Source: an uncultured Caldilineaceae bacterium (GTDB taxonomy: Bacteria > Chloroflexota > Anaerolineae > Caldilineales > Caldilineaceae). From it: 64,000 nucleotides of DNA. This document shows, piece after piece, positions 56,026 through 64,000 of the stretch. The notes under the pieces are model-generated. The model made no database searches, had not been told where the DNA came from, and was given only the letters and a program-made list of their open reading frames with translations. How positions within the stretch are numbered: position 1 is the first letter of the stretch; each line of letters opens with the position of its first letter. The stretch is taken from the NCBI GenBank assembly GCA_951813625.1, contig CATOTS010000001.1, forward strand, positions 1 through 64,000, read 5' to 3'. Both the position numbers and the translations under genes were made by a program.

Positions 56026-57135
56026 ATGTCAGGAAATGTACGCGTTGGTGTGGTCAGCACGAGCTGGTGGGCGGATTCAATGTATTTGCCGGCCTTGGCG
56101 CCTCATCCAAGGGCCGATGTCGTGGCGGTCTGCGGGCGCAACCGGGAACGGGCCGATGCTTTTGCCGAGCGCTGGCAGATTCCGCAGGTTTATACCGATG
56201 TTGACACGATGATTAACAGCGGTGAAATTGAAGCGTTGGTGGTCGCGTCGGGTCACGAAACGCACTACCCGATCACGATGAAGGCGCTCAACGCAGACCT
56301 GCACGTGCTGTGCGAGAAGCCGCTGGCGCTGACCTATGCGCATGCGGCGGAGATGGCGGCTCTGGCAGCGGAAAAGGGGTTGATACACTGTACGCCCTTT
56401 ACCTACCGCTTCATGCCGACGAACCGCTACATCAAAGAATTGCTCGACGAAGATTATATTGGCAGGCCTTTCCATTTGAATCTGCGCTACTACACCGGGT
56501 ATTCGCGCAATCGAGGCTACAGTTGGCGGGACGACCGGGCCTTTGCGGCAACGGGCGTTCTGGGCAATATCGCCTCGCACTTCTTCTATCTGGCGTATTG
56601 GTGGTTCGGTGACGTAACCGATGTGTTTGCGTTGACCGGTGAGTTCATTGAGCGGCCGGAGGTCACGCCTGAGGGCAAGCCGTATGAACGGACCGAGGAC
56701 GCGGCCTATACACTGTTGAAGTTCGCCAACGGCGCGCAAGGACTGGTGCATGCGTCGTCGGTCTGCACGGAGGAGACGGTGTTCGGCCAGAGGCACGAGT
56801 TTGACCTGCACGGCGAGGACGGTACGCTGCGCAGCGTGATCGATTGGGTGGATGGCCAGGAGGTGCACGGGACACGGGGAGGTGAGGGGCCGACACGTCT
56901 TCTGCCGATGCCGGACCACATTTGGGGCAAATTGCGGCGCGACACGGTCCACAACACCTATCGCGATGTATTCCGCGTCGAGGACCACATGACCCGGGGC
57001 TGGATCAACGCCATAGCCGATGGGCAACCATTCCGCCCCAGCCTTGAGGACGGCGCCATCGTTCAGCGGATCACTGATGCGGCCGCTTTGAGCGGGCGCA
57101 CTGGGCGGTGGGTCTCGCTGGAAGAAATAACGTGA
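56026..57135 (+). CDS. Gfo/Idh/MocA family oxidoreductase
   Basis: A 369-residue dehydrogenase. Its N-terminus VRVGVVSTSWWADSMYLPAL departs from the GxGxxG of its paralogs: the glycine-rich loop reads VSTSWWADS. The EKP motif is LCEKPLALTYAHAAEMAALA, the catalytic segment is ATGVLGNIASHFFYLAYWWF, with an Asn-Ile-Ala-Ser-His sequence where others have D-x-x-x-H. GGGAGAAGTG precedes the ATG. Substrate unknown; cofactor binding may be unusual. Confidence 0.85.
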   Translation: MSGNVRVGVVSTSWWADSMYLPALAPHPRADVVAVCGRNRERADAFAERWQIPQVYTDVDTMINSGEIEALVVASGHETHYPITMKALNADLHVLCEKPLALTYAHAAEMAALAAEKGLIHCTPFTYRFMPTNRYIKELLDEDYIGRPFHLNLRYYTGYSRNRGYSWRDDRAFAATGVLGNIASHFFYLAYWWFGDVTDVFALTGEFIERPEVTPEGKPYERTEDAAYTLLKFANGAQGLVHASSVCTEETVFGQRHEFDLHGEDGTLRSVIDWVDGQEVHGTRGGEGPTRLLPMPDHIWGKLRRDTVHNTYRDVFRVEDHMTRGWINAIADGQPFRPSLEDGAIVQRITDAAALSGRTGRWVSLEEIT

Positions 57136-57145
57136 GACCTGGAAT

Positions 57146-58174
57146 GTGACTCAAGTTGGGGTTCAGGTACGATTCGCGATAATCGGGGCAGGGCGCATCA
57201 GCCAGCTGCACACCGAGAATCTGACCCGGTACATTCCCGAGGCGGAGGTTCTCGTCATTGCGGATGTCGATTCTGCGGCCGCCTACGAGACGGCGCAGCG
57301 ATTCGGCGTCCCCCATGCGACCGGCGACCCCGGGGAGATTTTCGCGAATGACGCCATTGACGCGGTCGCCATCTGTTCCAGCACAGAAACGCACGCCGAT
57401 TTCATTATCGAGGCGGCGCGTGCCGGCAAACACGTTTTCTGTGAAAAGCCGATCGCGCTGGACCTGGGCGCGGTGGACGCGGCACTGGCGGCGGTGGAGG
57501 AGAGCGGCGTCAAATTGCAGATCGGCTTCAATCGCCGCTTCGATCCCAACTTCCGCGGCCTGCGCGACGCGGTGCGCAGCGGAGAAGTGGGTGAACCGTA
57601 CCTGTTGCAGATCACCAGCCGCGACCCGGCCCCGCCGCCGCTCAGCTACGTTGAACGGTCGGGCGGTCTCTTCCTCGACATGACGATTCACGACTTTGAT
57701 ATGGCCCGATTCCTGCTCGACGATGAGATCGAGGAGGTGTCGGCGAGAGGGGCGGTGCGAGTCGATCCGGCGATCGGCGAGGCGGGCGACATCGACACGG
57801 CGGTCGTTACGGTGCGCTACCGCAGCGGTGTGCTAGGCGTGATCACCAATTCGCGCCAGGCTGTCTATGGTTACGACCAGAGGGTTGAAGTGCTCGGCTC
57901 GCTCGGATCGGTCCTGTGCGAGAACGAGACGCCGGACCGGCTTATCCGCCAGACGGAAGCCGGCATAGTCCAATCGAAGCCCCTCTACTTCATTTTTGAG
58001 CGGTACCAGCAGTCCTATGCCGACGAACTGCGCTCCTTCATCCGAAGCCTCAGGGAGGATACCACGGTCGAGGTGACGGGGCTCGACGGTCGGGCGCCGG
58101 TTGTTCTGGCGCTGGCCGCTGGAATCTCGCATAGAGAGAAGCGGACGGTCGCCATCAGCGAAATTACCAGCTGA
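57146..58174 (+). CDS. Gfo/Idh/MocA oxidoreductase, inositol 2-dehydrogenase-like
   Basis: A 342-residue dehydrogenase with VRFAIIGAGRISQLHTENL as Rossmann start, FCEKPIALDLGAVDAALAAV as EKP motif and SGGLFLDMTIHDFDMARFLL as catalytic segment. The Asp/His arrangement and LQIGFNRRFDPNFRGLRDAV are typical of inositol dehydrogenases of the IolG type, so this is an equally good candidate for that activity. The start is GTG at 57146, ten bases after the previous stop. Last gene of the inositol run. Confidence 0.87.
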   Translation: MTQVGVQVRFAIIGAGRISQLHTENLTRYIPEAEVLVIADVDSAAAYETAQRFGVPHATGDPGEIFANDAIDAVAICSSTETHADFIIEAARAGKHVFCEKPIALDLGAVDAALAAVEESGVKLQIGFNRRFDPNFRGLRDAVRSGEVGEPYLLQITSRDPAPPPLSYVERSGGLFLDMTIHDFDMARFLLDDEIEEVSARGAVRVDPAIGEAGDIDTAVVTVRYRSGVLGVITNSRQAVYGYDQRVEVLGSLGSVLCENETPDRLIRQTEAGIVQSKPLYFIFERYQQSYADELRSFIRSLREDTTVEVTGLDGRAPVVLALAAGISHREKRTVAISEITS

Positions 58175-58916
58175 ACTCTCCTTTTGCAGTGCGGGCTGCG
58201 GACATCCGCTGCGACTCTTAAGGCTTTCTCCGCAGGACACGAACTTTCTGCATCTGACGGCTCCTCAAAGCAAGCATCCGGTAGTTGCCGCGTAAGCAGT
58301 CCTTCCTGAGAAGCTGTTCCATCCAAAATGATCTTCTGGCCCTGTTCGCCAGTCGAACTGGGGATTCCGGTCTTGGCCGGGCCTGCGAGACGCGCGCGAT
58401 TCTTGGAACAGGCGTAACTACTAAGCCACATACAGCGTCTGTCTCGACCAGTGCTTCATCCTCGCCGCCATTCAGATTATCTGATTGCGTATTCGGTTGG
58501 CCGCCACCGCGTTGGATAAGCCGCACTGTAGAAATGACGACGTACCGTCGGTGAGCGATGGTTTTGAAGGGGGGCGTTGCGGGGGGAGTCCCCCCGCACA
58601 AGGGAGGGCCGAAGGCCCGACCGTCCAAAAAGCAAGGAAAACGTAAAGCGGGGTGAGGAGAGAGAAAACACCTTCGCTCGCCTCATTCAGGGTCGCAGAC
58701 TGATTGCGGCTGAGTAGTTACGATTAGGCATTTCGGACGGGTCGGGGCGCAAGGGGGAAGCGACTCCAGGTGCAGACGGCATGTTCCAACAATATGTCGC
58801 GCTATTATTCATAGCCGACCCGTGTGGTACACTTGTGGGACCGGGTTGTCGCCGCCCGCTCATCCGGTTAGGTCTTCCTGCGGAAAGACGGCCATTCACG
58901 AACGGACGCAGGTTAC
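58175..58916. other. Intergenic stretch with one repeat copy, no recognisable gene
   Basis: After the last oxidoreductase the sequence holds one copy of the G-run hairpin module (58569-58646). Other open frames are short, without ribosome sites. The final 130 bp should contain the promoter of the glycosidase gene, but no clear -35/-10 pair was seen. Confidence 0.5.
58569..58646 (+). repeat. Interspersed repeat, G-run hairpin module with short tail (module B)
   Basis: GGGGGGCGTTGCGGGGGG leads to the hairpin GCGGGGGG-N3-CCCCCCGC, GGGCCGAAGGCCC and CCGTCCAAAAAGCAAGG. The first bases of the tail (GGAAAACGTA) match 661-690, after which the match is lost. No module A is seen upstream. Confidence 0.85.
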
Positions 58917-61900
58917 ATGCAACGTAAACGCGCCAGTTTCAGACGCACTCGCTCGATTTGGGATGAGAGGGGCATTGTCCGCGCAACAGCAGCTCTCGCG
59001 GCCTACCGAAGACGCCTCGCGTTCATTTCGCTCTTATTCGTCCCAGTCGTGCTCGCGCCGGCGCTGCTCTTGCTGACTGCAGGCTGGGCTGGCGCAGGCG
59101 TAGAAGCGCGCGCCGGGGAAGGGGCTTTGCTGTGGGCGCGGTCCTTCTCGCCCTTCCAGTCGTACTCAGACTCGGATATGCGTCAGGCGGCCGCCACGCC
59201 AACGGCGACAGCGACGGCGACGGCGACGGCGTCACCTGCGCCGACCGCTACGCCGACCGTAACGCCGACGGGGGCAGCGCTTTCGATCTCTGACTTTGGG
59301 CTTGCCTTCGTCAACTCGGCTGAGACGAACAGCGGCACACAGCGGATCCAGCGCGGTCTCGACACCGGGGTAACGATGGACCGCTTTCCGATCTACTGGG
59401 AACAGATCGAGAAACGGCTGGGTGAATTCACGTGGACCGGGCAAGACAACGCGATCAAAGCGAACGAGGCCCTGGGAATGGACACGCTGGGCATCCTTCT
59501 GGGGACGCCGCGTCATTACCGAATTGGCGGGCGCGCCGTCAGCACGTCGCTTGGAGGCTCGTTTTCGCAGGTACCGCCGGGCCTGGCGCCTCCCGCTGGG
59601 AACTGCAATGTGCAGGAGGCTGGAGGCGAGTGCGACATCATAGAAGTGACAAACTTTGTCCTTGACGATGTTCAGGGGGCCAGCGTGGAAGGTGGCGAGA
59701 CTCCTTACACACCGCAATTAAAGGCGCAGGCCGGCAGCTGTCAGCGATCGGACGGTCCCCCGGCCCCTTTCGGGCTCTATAATCCCATTTTCACCAACGG
59801 AACTGACGAGCCGTCGACCGACACCCGGCTTAGCCCGACCAACCCATGGGCGCGTTTTGTTGGCGCGACAGTCGCGCGTTACAAGCCGGGCGGAACGGCG
59901 GGAACCAACATCCGCCACTGGGAGATTTGGAACGAACCGGACCTGTGCCACTTCTGGTCCGGCTCGCCGCGCGAGTACGCCCGCCTCCTGAAAGTTGCCT
60001 ATATTGTCATCAAGTGGGTTGACCCGCAGGCCTTTGTCGTCTTCGGCGGCCTGGCCCACTTTGCGAATGGCAGCTGGATGATTCAGATGCTCGATGAACT
60101 CAAAGGGGACTCGTTGAGCGCCAAGTATGACGGATTCTTTGACGCGGCGGGAACACACCACTATTCGCTTGCGTACGTTGGCTACCAGTACACGAACCGT
60201 GTCCGCAAAGCGTTGGATGGCCGCGGCTGGCAGGACAAGCCGATCTGGATAACAGAGAGCGGTGTGCCGGTCTGCAACGACTATCCCGGCCCAACCTGTC
60301 CCAGCCCCTGGCGGGCGACGCCGGACGAGCAGGCCTCCTATGTCTGGCAGAACATCGCCTATACGCGGCTGGCGGGGGGAGGGCCGATCTTTCATTTCAT
60401 GCTGCATGACGACTGCGGCAACGTTGTGGCGGTCGACTCGCCGGACGGATTCGGGCTTGCCAAAAACGAGAGTTCCAGTTTTTGCTCGCCATCGAACGCG
60501 GAGACGCGATTGGCGTATTCGGCCTTTGAGCTGGCGAACGAGTACCTCACTGATACGGAGGTCTCGTGGGGAGATATCGACCGTTTCCTTGTGCGCCGCG
60601 TGGCGTTCTATCACCCCGGGACGGAGGAACGCCGGCTGTTGACCTGGGCGCTGAGCTCACAGCAGGTGACCGGCAACATCCCGGCAACGGGGACAAGTGC
60701 GCGCATGATCGAGATGGACGGCACGGAGACTGCGCTGACTCCGACGGACGGCATCTACCAGGTCACGCTGGAGGGGGCGACCAATGCGAACTGGCCGGAC
60801 GGGAGTGGGGGCTACGGCAGGGGCATCTTCGGCAAGCCGGTCCTGCTGATCGAGAAGGACACGTTGGCCCCGACCGCATCAATTGTCAATATGCCGACCT
60901 ATTCGCCGCTCAACTTCGTTGTGACCTGGCGGGTAAACGACTGGGGCTCCGGCGTAAAGTCTGTCTCCATCTATGCCAAGGAGGGAGACGGCGAATGGGA
61001 GTTGTGGAAGGAAAGCGCAGCGGCCTACGACAGCGCGATATATAACGGCGAGGTGGGTGAGAGCTATAGCTTCAGCATCGAGGCCGAGGACCGTTTGGGG
61101 CACAAGCTGGAGGGGAAGACCGTTCTGGCGGAGACGACGGTGGCGGAAAACAGTGTCGTGCAGGGCAAGGTCATCAATCCCGCGGGCGAGAACGCAGTTG
61201 GGGTCGAAGTACAGATTGGAGATAAGACGGCTACCACCGACGCAAACGGCAGATTCGCGATTGATGTGCCGATCGGCAGCTGGAATATATCGGTTAACGG
61301 CCAATTGTTGATTCGCCGAAGGGACTTCAGCACCAACGACGCACTTGCGTTGCTTTATGCCCCCAGTACGAACGCGATAACGAACGGAGACTTCGAGAAC
61401 GAATTCAACAGCTGGACCAAATCGGGCAGCTCAACTTCGGCGATTGAAGGGCAATCTGGTACGTCGGACCATGCCCTTCGGCTGGCCAGCGGCTTCGTAC
61501 CAAATGATGGCGTTCCCGGGACAGAAGGCAGCGACGGAGGGAACAGTACGGTGTCGCAGCGGGTAACTGTGCCGACGGGCAGGCCGTACCTGGCATTTGC
61601 TTACCGCGTTGAGACCGATGAACCTACTGGCGGGGGTGACGGGTTCGAGGTAATCGCGATTGAAGACGGGCAGACCCCGAACTATATGCTTGTCCAGCGC
61701 ACCAGCAGCGGCTGGCAGTACCGGTCGTTCAACATGATCCAGTACGCGGGCAAGGAGATTACGCTGATTTTCAACGTATACGAGACTTCGCCGAACCGGC
61801 GCACGAGCGCGCTCCTCGACCTTGTCACGCTGAGCGACGTGCCGTCGCAGACAACCGGCAGCGGCGCGGCGTCCAGACCGCGTCCTGCCGACACGCCGGC

Positions 61901-61985
61901 TCCAGTGGTTTCGCCGGCGCCGACTGAGCCGGCGGCGCAAACCGGCTTTCGCATCTTCCTGCCAGTCGTGAAACGGGAGGAGTGA
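58917..61985 (+). CDS. Large secreted clan GH-A glycoside hydrolase with Chloroflexota C-terminal tail
   Basis: A 1022-residue extracytoplasmic protein. A hydrophobic segment (about 34-59) anchors or exports it. A Thr/Ala/Pro-rich linker (94-118) built from TPTATATA units follows. The (beta/alpha)8 domain (about 123-560) has the acid/base Glu340 in EIWNEPDL and the nucleophile Glu447 in IWITESGVP, a GH-A clan pattern, nearest GH39/GH5-like. A C-terminal region contains a fibronectin-like fold (around 640-720), a carboxypeptidase-regulatory-like domain (745-800) and a probable beta-sandwich, then a Pro/Ala linker and a final FRIFLPVVKREE. That ending resembles the cell-surface tail of Chloroflexota secreted proteins. 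Sugar substrate unknown. Confidence 0.85.
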   Translation: MQRKRASFRRTRSIWDERGIVRATAALAAYRRRLAFISLLFVPVVLAPALLLLTAGWAGAGVEARAGEGALLWARSFSPFQSYSDSDMRQAAATPTATATATATASPAPTATPTVTPTGAALSISDFGLAFVNSAETNSGTQRIQRGLDTGVTMDRFPIYWEQIEKRLGEFTWTGQDNAIKANEALGMDTLGILLGTPRHYRIGGRAVSTSLGGSFSQVPPGLAPPAGNCNVQEAGGECDIIEVTNFVLDDVQGASVEGGETPYTPQLKAQAGSCQRSDGPPAPFGLYNPIFTNGTDEPSTDTRLSPTNPWARFVGATVARYKPGGTAGTNIRHWEIWNEPDLCHFWSGSPREYARLLKVAYIVIKWVDPQAFVVFGGLAHFANGSWMIQMLDELKGDSLSAKYDGFFDAAGTHHYSLAYVGYQYTNRVRKALDGRGWQDKPIWITESGVPVCNDYPGPTCPSPWRATPDEQASYVWQNIAYTRLAGGGPIFHFMLHDDCGNVVAVDSPDGFGLAKNESSSFCSPSNAETRLAYSAFELANEYLTDTEVSWGDIDRFLVRRVAFYHPGTEERRLLTWALSSQQVTGNIPATGTSARMIEMDGTETALTPTDGIYQVTLEGATNANWPDGSGGYGRGIFGKPVLLIEKDTLAPTASIVNMPTYSPLNFVVTWRVNDWGSGVKSVSIYAKEGDGEWELWKESAAAYDSAIYNGEVGESYSFSIEAEDRLGHKLEGKTVLAETTVAENSVVQGKVINPAGENAVGVEVQIGDKTATTDANGRFAIDVPIGSWNISVNGQLLIRRRDFSTNDALALLYAPSTNAITNGDFENEFNSWTKSGSSTSAIEGQSGTSDHALRLASGFVPNDGVPGTEGSDGGNSTVSQRVTVPTGRPYLAFAYRVETDEPTGGGDGFEVIAIEDGQTPNYMLVQRTSSGWQYRSFNMIQYAGKEITLIFNVYETSPNRRTSALLDLVTLSDVPSQTTGSGAASRPRPADTPAPVVSPAPTEPAAQTGFRIFLPVVKREE

Positions 61986-62046
61986 GGCGCGACCGACGGG
62001 CGGCAGAAGCGTCAATCTGCCGTTGTTCGCGTTCCACTGACTGCAA

Positions 62047-62424
62047 TTACGTAAACTCGTCCAGGCCGACCGATTCCTCTTCGGCGGAGAGTTCACGCCA
62101 CAGAAACCAAGCCCCGGCGCGGCGTTGACCCTTTGGCGCGCGATCGTAGTAGAGGTCGAACAGCCGCCCCCCTTCTGTTCGAATGCGGTAGTAGACACGG
62201 CCTTGCCCCCAAGAACCCTGAGTGCGTCCGCTGCGAACATAGTAGGGAGGCCGTCCACCGTGCGTGCGCAACTCCGGCTTGCCGTAGCGGTGCCAGGTTG
62301 CCAGCAGGTCCTCCACGATATGCCGCATTCCCTGCCATTGAAAGGATTCCGGGACGGGGGGTTTCTTCTCCAGTGCGAATCCGCTGGGCAGAGAGACGGT
62401 GATTTCGTGTCCAATGAATCGCAT
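62047..62424 (-). CDS. DUF6504 family protein
   Basis: A 125-residue protein. It begins FIGHEITVSLPSGFALEKKP, has WQGMRHIVEDLLATWHRYGK, then RVYYRIRTEGGRLFDLYYDR and a final AWFLWRELSAEE. It matches DUF6504-type proteins, small proteins without known function, common in Chloroflexota and Actinobacteria. ACAGGAGACTCCC precedes the ATG. It lies 45 bp from the MFS gene on the same strand and 61 bp from the end of the glycosidase, convergent. Confidence 0.8.
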   Translation of the reverse strand: MRFIGHEITVSLPSGFALEKKPPVPESFQWQGMRHIVEDLLATWHRYGKPELRTHGGRPPYYVRSGRTQGSWGQGRVYYRIRTEGGRLFDLYYDRAPKGQRRAGAWFLWRELSAEEESVGLDEFT

Positions 62425-62469
62425 GGGAGTCTCCTGTCGTCGACAGGATGCGTCGCGAAGGCGATGCGA

Positions 62470-63789
62470 TCAGCTGCCGGCCTCAGGTCGCTCGCGTCGG
62501 GCGCGGCGGGCATCAAGAATGGCGAGATGCGACACGGTCAATACAACCAGCAGCGCGGCTACGCCATAGACGGGGCCAAAGCCCACGGTGTTGACGAGTG
62601 TAAAGGCAAAAAGGGGCCCTACGGCCGAGCCCAAGTCGGAGGCAGTCGCATACGCGCCAACGAACATTTGGGGTTGGGTTGTAGCCAGGGCGGCCTGGTT
62701 TGCATAGGCATCGAGCACAACGTGTACGCCGGTGCTGACTAAGAGGACAGCCAGAAGCGCAAGAAGCGACGCGTTCGTGTATATCCAAAGCATCGCGGCC
62801 AGGCCGAGGCAGAGAATGAGAACGAGAACGATGGTGAGGCGAATCCGCCCGATCCAGTCGGCCAGGGCGCCCATGACCGCGCCGAGAAACAGGTCCGAAA
62901 ACCAACGCGTGCCAAGCACGATGCCTGTCAGCGCTCCGACATGCAGGCCAAGTATCGTTCCTTCGGAACCGCTGCCGAAGCGGCTGGCCAGAAAAACCGA
63001 GGCTGTGGCGATCAGAATCGAATTGAGCAGAAGTTTGAAGAATCCCACCAGGAGGATCGAGCGCTGAAGTGGCTCGGAAACAGCATTGAGAAGTGAACGA
63101 TGGCCGGTGATCAGCACACGGCGCCAAGCCGAGAGGTCTGGGGGCAGAGCACCTTCTGCTGCGGGCGGCGGCGAAGCACTTGCCGGCCAGGTGAGGCCGA
63201 AGGCGATTGGGATAGCCAGCGCTGACATCGCAGCGATTGTCCACACAGTTCCGTTGTAGCCAATGTAGCCAAACAGAAAGCCGCCAAGGAGGGCGCTGAT
63301 CGCGCTGCCGCCGCGAATGATACCCCATGACAGACCCATCAGCCGGCCTGCGTCGGCGTTTTCGCCAGCCCAAATCGACTGGAAGGTGCCCTGTCGCAGA
63401 CCGGACCAGCTGATTCCCCACGCCATACGCGCCAGCAACAGCACAATGAAGCCCCAACCCAGCCCGCAGGCGGCGGTCGTCAGCACGCCCAGAATGGCTG
63501 AGAGGACAAACCCCCGGTAAGGGCCGATACGAGTGAAGAGCGCGCTCAACCAGGTGTTGGAGAAAAGGCGAATGAGACGGTTGGCGCTCAAGAGAAGGCC
63601 GACCTGCCCCGGCCCCAGTCCCAGATCGCCTGCAGCCAACGGAAGGATTGCGTAAAGGAGCGAATCTCCCATAATGGCGAATCCTACTGCCCCGGAAACG
63701 ATGAGGACGAGCCCAGTGGGCGACGAAGTGTGTTGGGTTGTAGAGTCGGACGTTGGTTCCTTCGATGGCTCAAATTCGGTCTGGGACAT
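62470..63789 (-). CDS. MFS transporter
   Basis: A 439-residue protein with 12 predicted membrane segments. The N-terminal tail is acidic and Ser/Thr-rich (residues 1-25). The first MFS half has GPGQVGLLLSANRLIRLFS and a DGR-like motif A position IGPYRGFVLS after segment 2; the second half has DLFLGAVMGALADWIGRIRLT. Sugar or drug efflux cannot be told apart. The next gene downstream encodes the DUF6504 protein, 45 bp away. Confidence 0.88.
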   Translation of the reverse strand: MSQTEFEPSKEPTSDSTTQHTSSPTGLVLIVSGAVGFAIMGDSLLYAILPLAAGDLGLGPGQVGLLLSANRLIRLFSNTWLSALFTRIGPYRGFVLSAILGVLTTAACGLGWGFIVLLLARMAWGISWSGLRQGTFQSIWAGENADAGRLMGLSWGIIRGGSAISALLGGFLFGYIGYNGTVWTIAAMSALAIPIAFGLTWPASASPPPAAEGALPPDLSAWRRVLITGHRSLLNAVSEPLQRSILLVGFFKLLLNSILIATASVFLASRFGSGSEGTILGLHVGALTGIVLGTRWFSDLFLGAVMGALADWIGRIRLTIVLVLILCLGLAAMLWIYTNASLLALLAVLLVSTGVHVVLDAYANQAALATTQPQMFVGAYATASDLGSAVGPLFAFTLVNTVGFGPVYGVAALLVVLTVSHLAILDARRARRERPEAGS

Positions 63790-63815
63790 AGGCGCAGGCA
63801 GTTGGCTGAGAGGAG

Positions 63816-63840
63816 ATTATAATTCAGGCATTGTAACATA
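63816..63840 (-). promoter_or_regulatory. Possible promoter of the MFS transporter gene
   Basis: On the minus strand, TATAAT (plus-strand 63816-63821) is the -10, 27 bp before the ATG. The -35 is a poor GTGACG-like element about 19-20 bp upstream, so confidence is low. Confidence 0.35.
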
Positions 63841-64000
63841 GCGTCACCGCCTTGGGGCACCGGGAGTGCCAGGATTGTCTTTGACATAGCTTGGATCAAA
63901 CGTTACTATCAGGGTGCATTCGCGTGCATCTTTCGTTGCAACCGCGTTCGAATCTGTTCCAACTCCCCTTGGGCCGCAACGTCCGGTGCCAACGACCAGT

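Noticed and set aside
58285..58554. Open frame of 89 codons after the inositol run
   Set aside because: No ribosome site or recognisable domain; composition like random non-coding DNA.

Overview
The window is a high-G+C bacterial chromosome segment that most resembles a Chloroflexota genome, probably Caldilineales-like. That placement is an inference. It rests on the large secreted protein at 58917-61985, which ends in a short FLPVVKR-type tail typical of that group, and on the mix of CUT1 sugar transporters, PhyH-type dioxygenase, many Gfo/Idh/MocA oxidoreductases, a Uma2 nuclease and a DUF6504 protein. No rRNA is present. One tRNA (Arg, TCT) was found.

Layout. 1-779 is a tandem array of about 170-bp G-rich repeat units; related copies occur at 14.7-15.35 kb, 34.2-34.6 kb and 58.57 kb. 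1574-9965 holds housekeeping and salvage genes: a RarD-type exporter and a penicillin-acylase-like Ntn hydrolase (minus), queA (plus), then pyrD and a pyrF-pyrE fusion (minus) and a DHDPS/NAL-type aldolase. 9972-14500 is an LplCBA-type sugar ABC transporter operon followed by a PhyH dioxygenase. 15504-17349 carries an RmlD-like reductase coupled to a DppA-type peptidase. Then come a CarD-like regulator, an AlkA-type glycosylase, and a minus-strand cluster of cyclic amidohydrolase, nitroreductase, AI-2E/ManA fusion, PcrA helicase, RsgA and Maf. 29615-31491 pairs an oxidoreductase with a ThuA-like protein. 31723-33990 has the tRNA and a coupled MBL-fold/TPR pair. 34712-38149 carries a double-length phosphofructokinase, a methyltransferase and an LMW phosphatase-like protein. 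38136-41370 has a quinone-oxidoreductase-like enzyme, a galactonate-dehydratase-like enolase and a PP2C-type phosphatase.

42376-58174 is a long plus-strand run centred on myo-inositol catabolism: iolB, iolC, iolE-like, an SDR, iolG-like, iolD, iolA (mmsA) and three more Gfo/Idh/MocA dehydrogenases. Together these would oxidise inositol to the inosose, dehydrate it, open the ring, isomerise and phosphorylate the product, and oxidise the resulting semialdehyde. The IolJ aldolase is not in the window. Two foreign-looking inserts sit inside the run: an AAA ATPase plus Toprim-like protein pair (45569-47568, visibly lower in G+C) and a Uma2 nuclease (52656-53138). The pair resembles split OLD-type defence modules and is the best candidate for an undescribed system here. 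58917-63789 has a secreted clan GH-A glycosidase, a DUF6504 protein and an MFS transporter.

The observations most worth following up are the ATPase/Toprim pair, the interspersed composite repeat, the AI-2E-ManA fusion, the tandem PFK with a dead second half, and two enzymes with substituted catalytic or metal residues (the MBL-fold protein and the RmlD-like protein).
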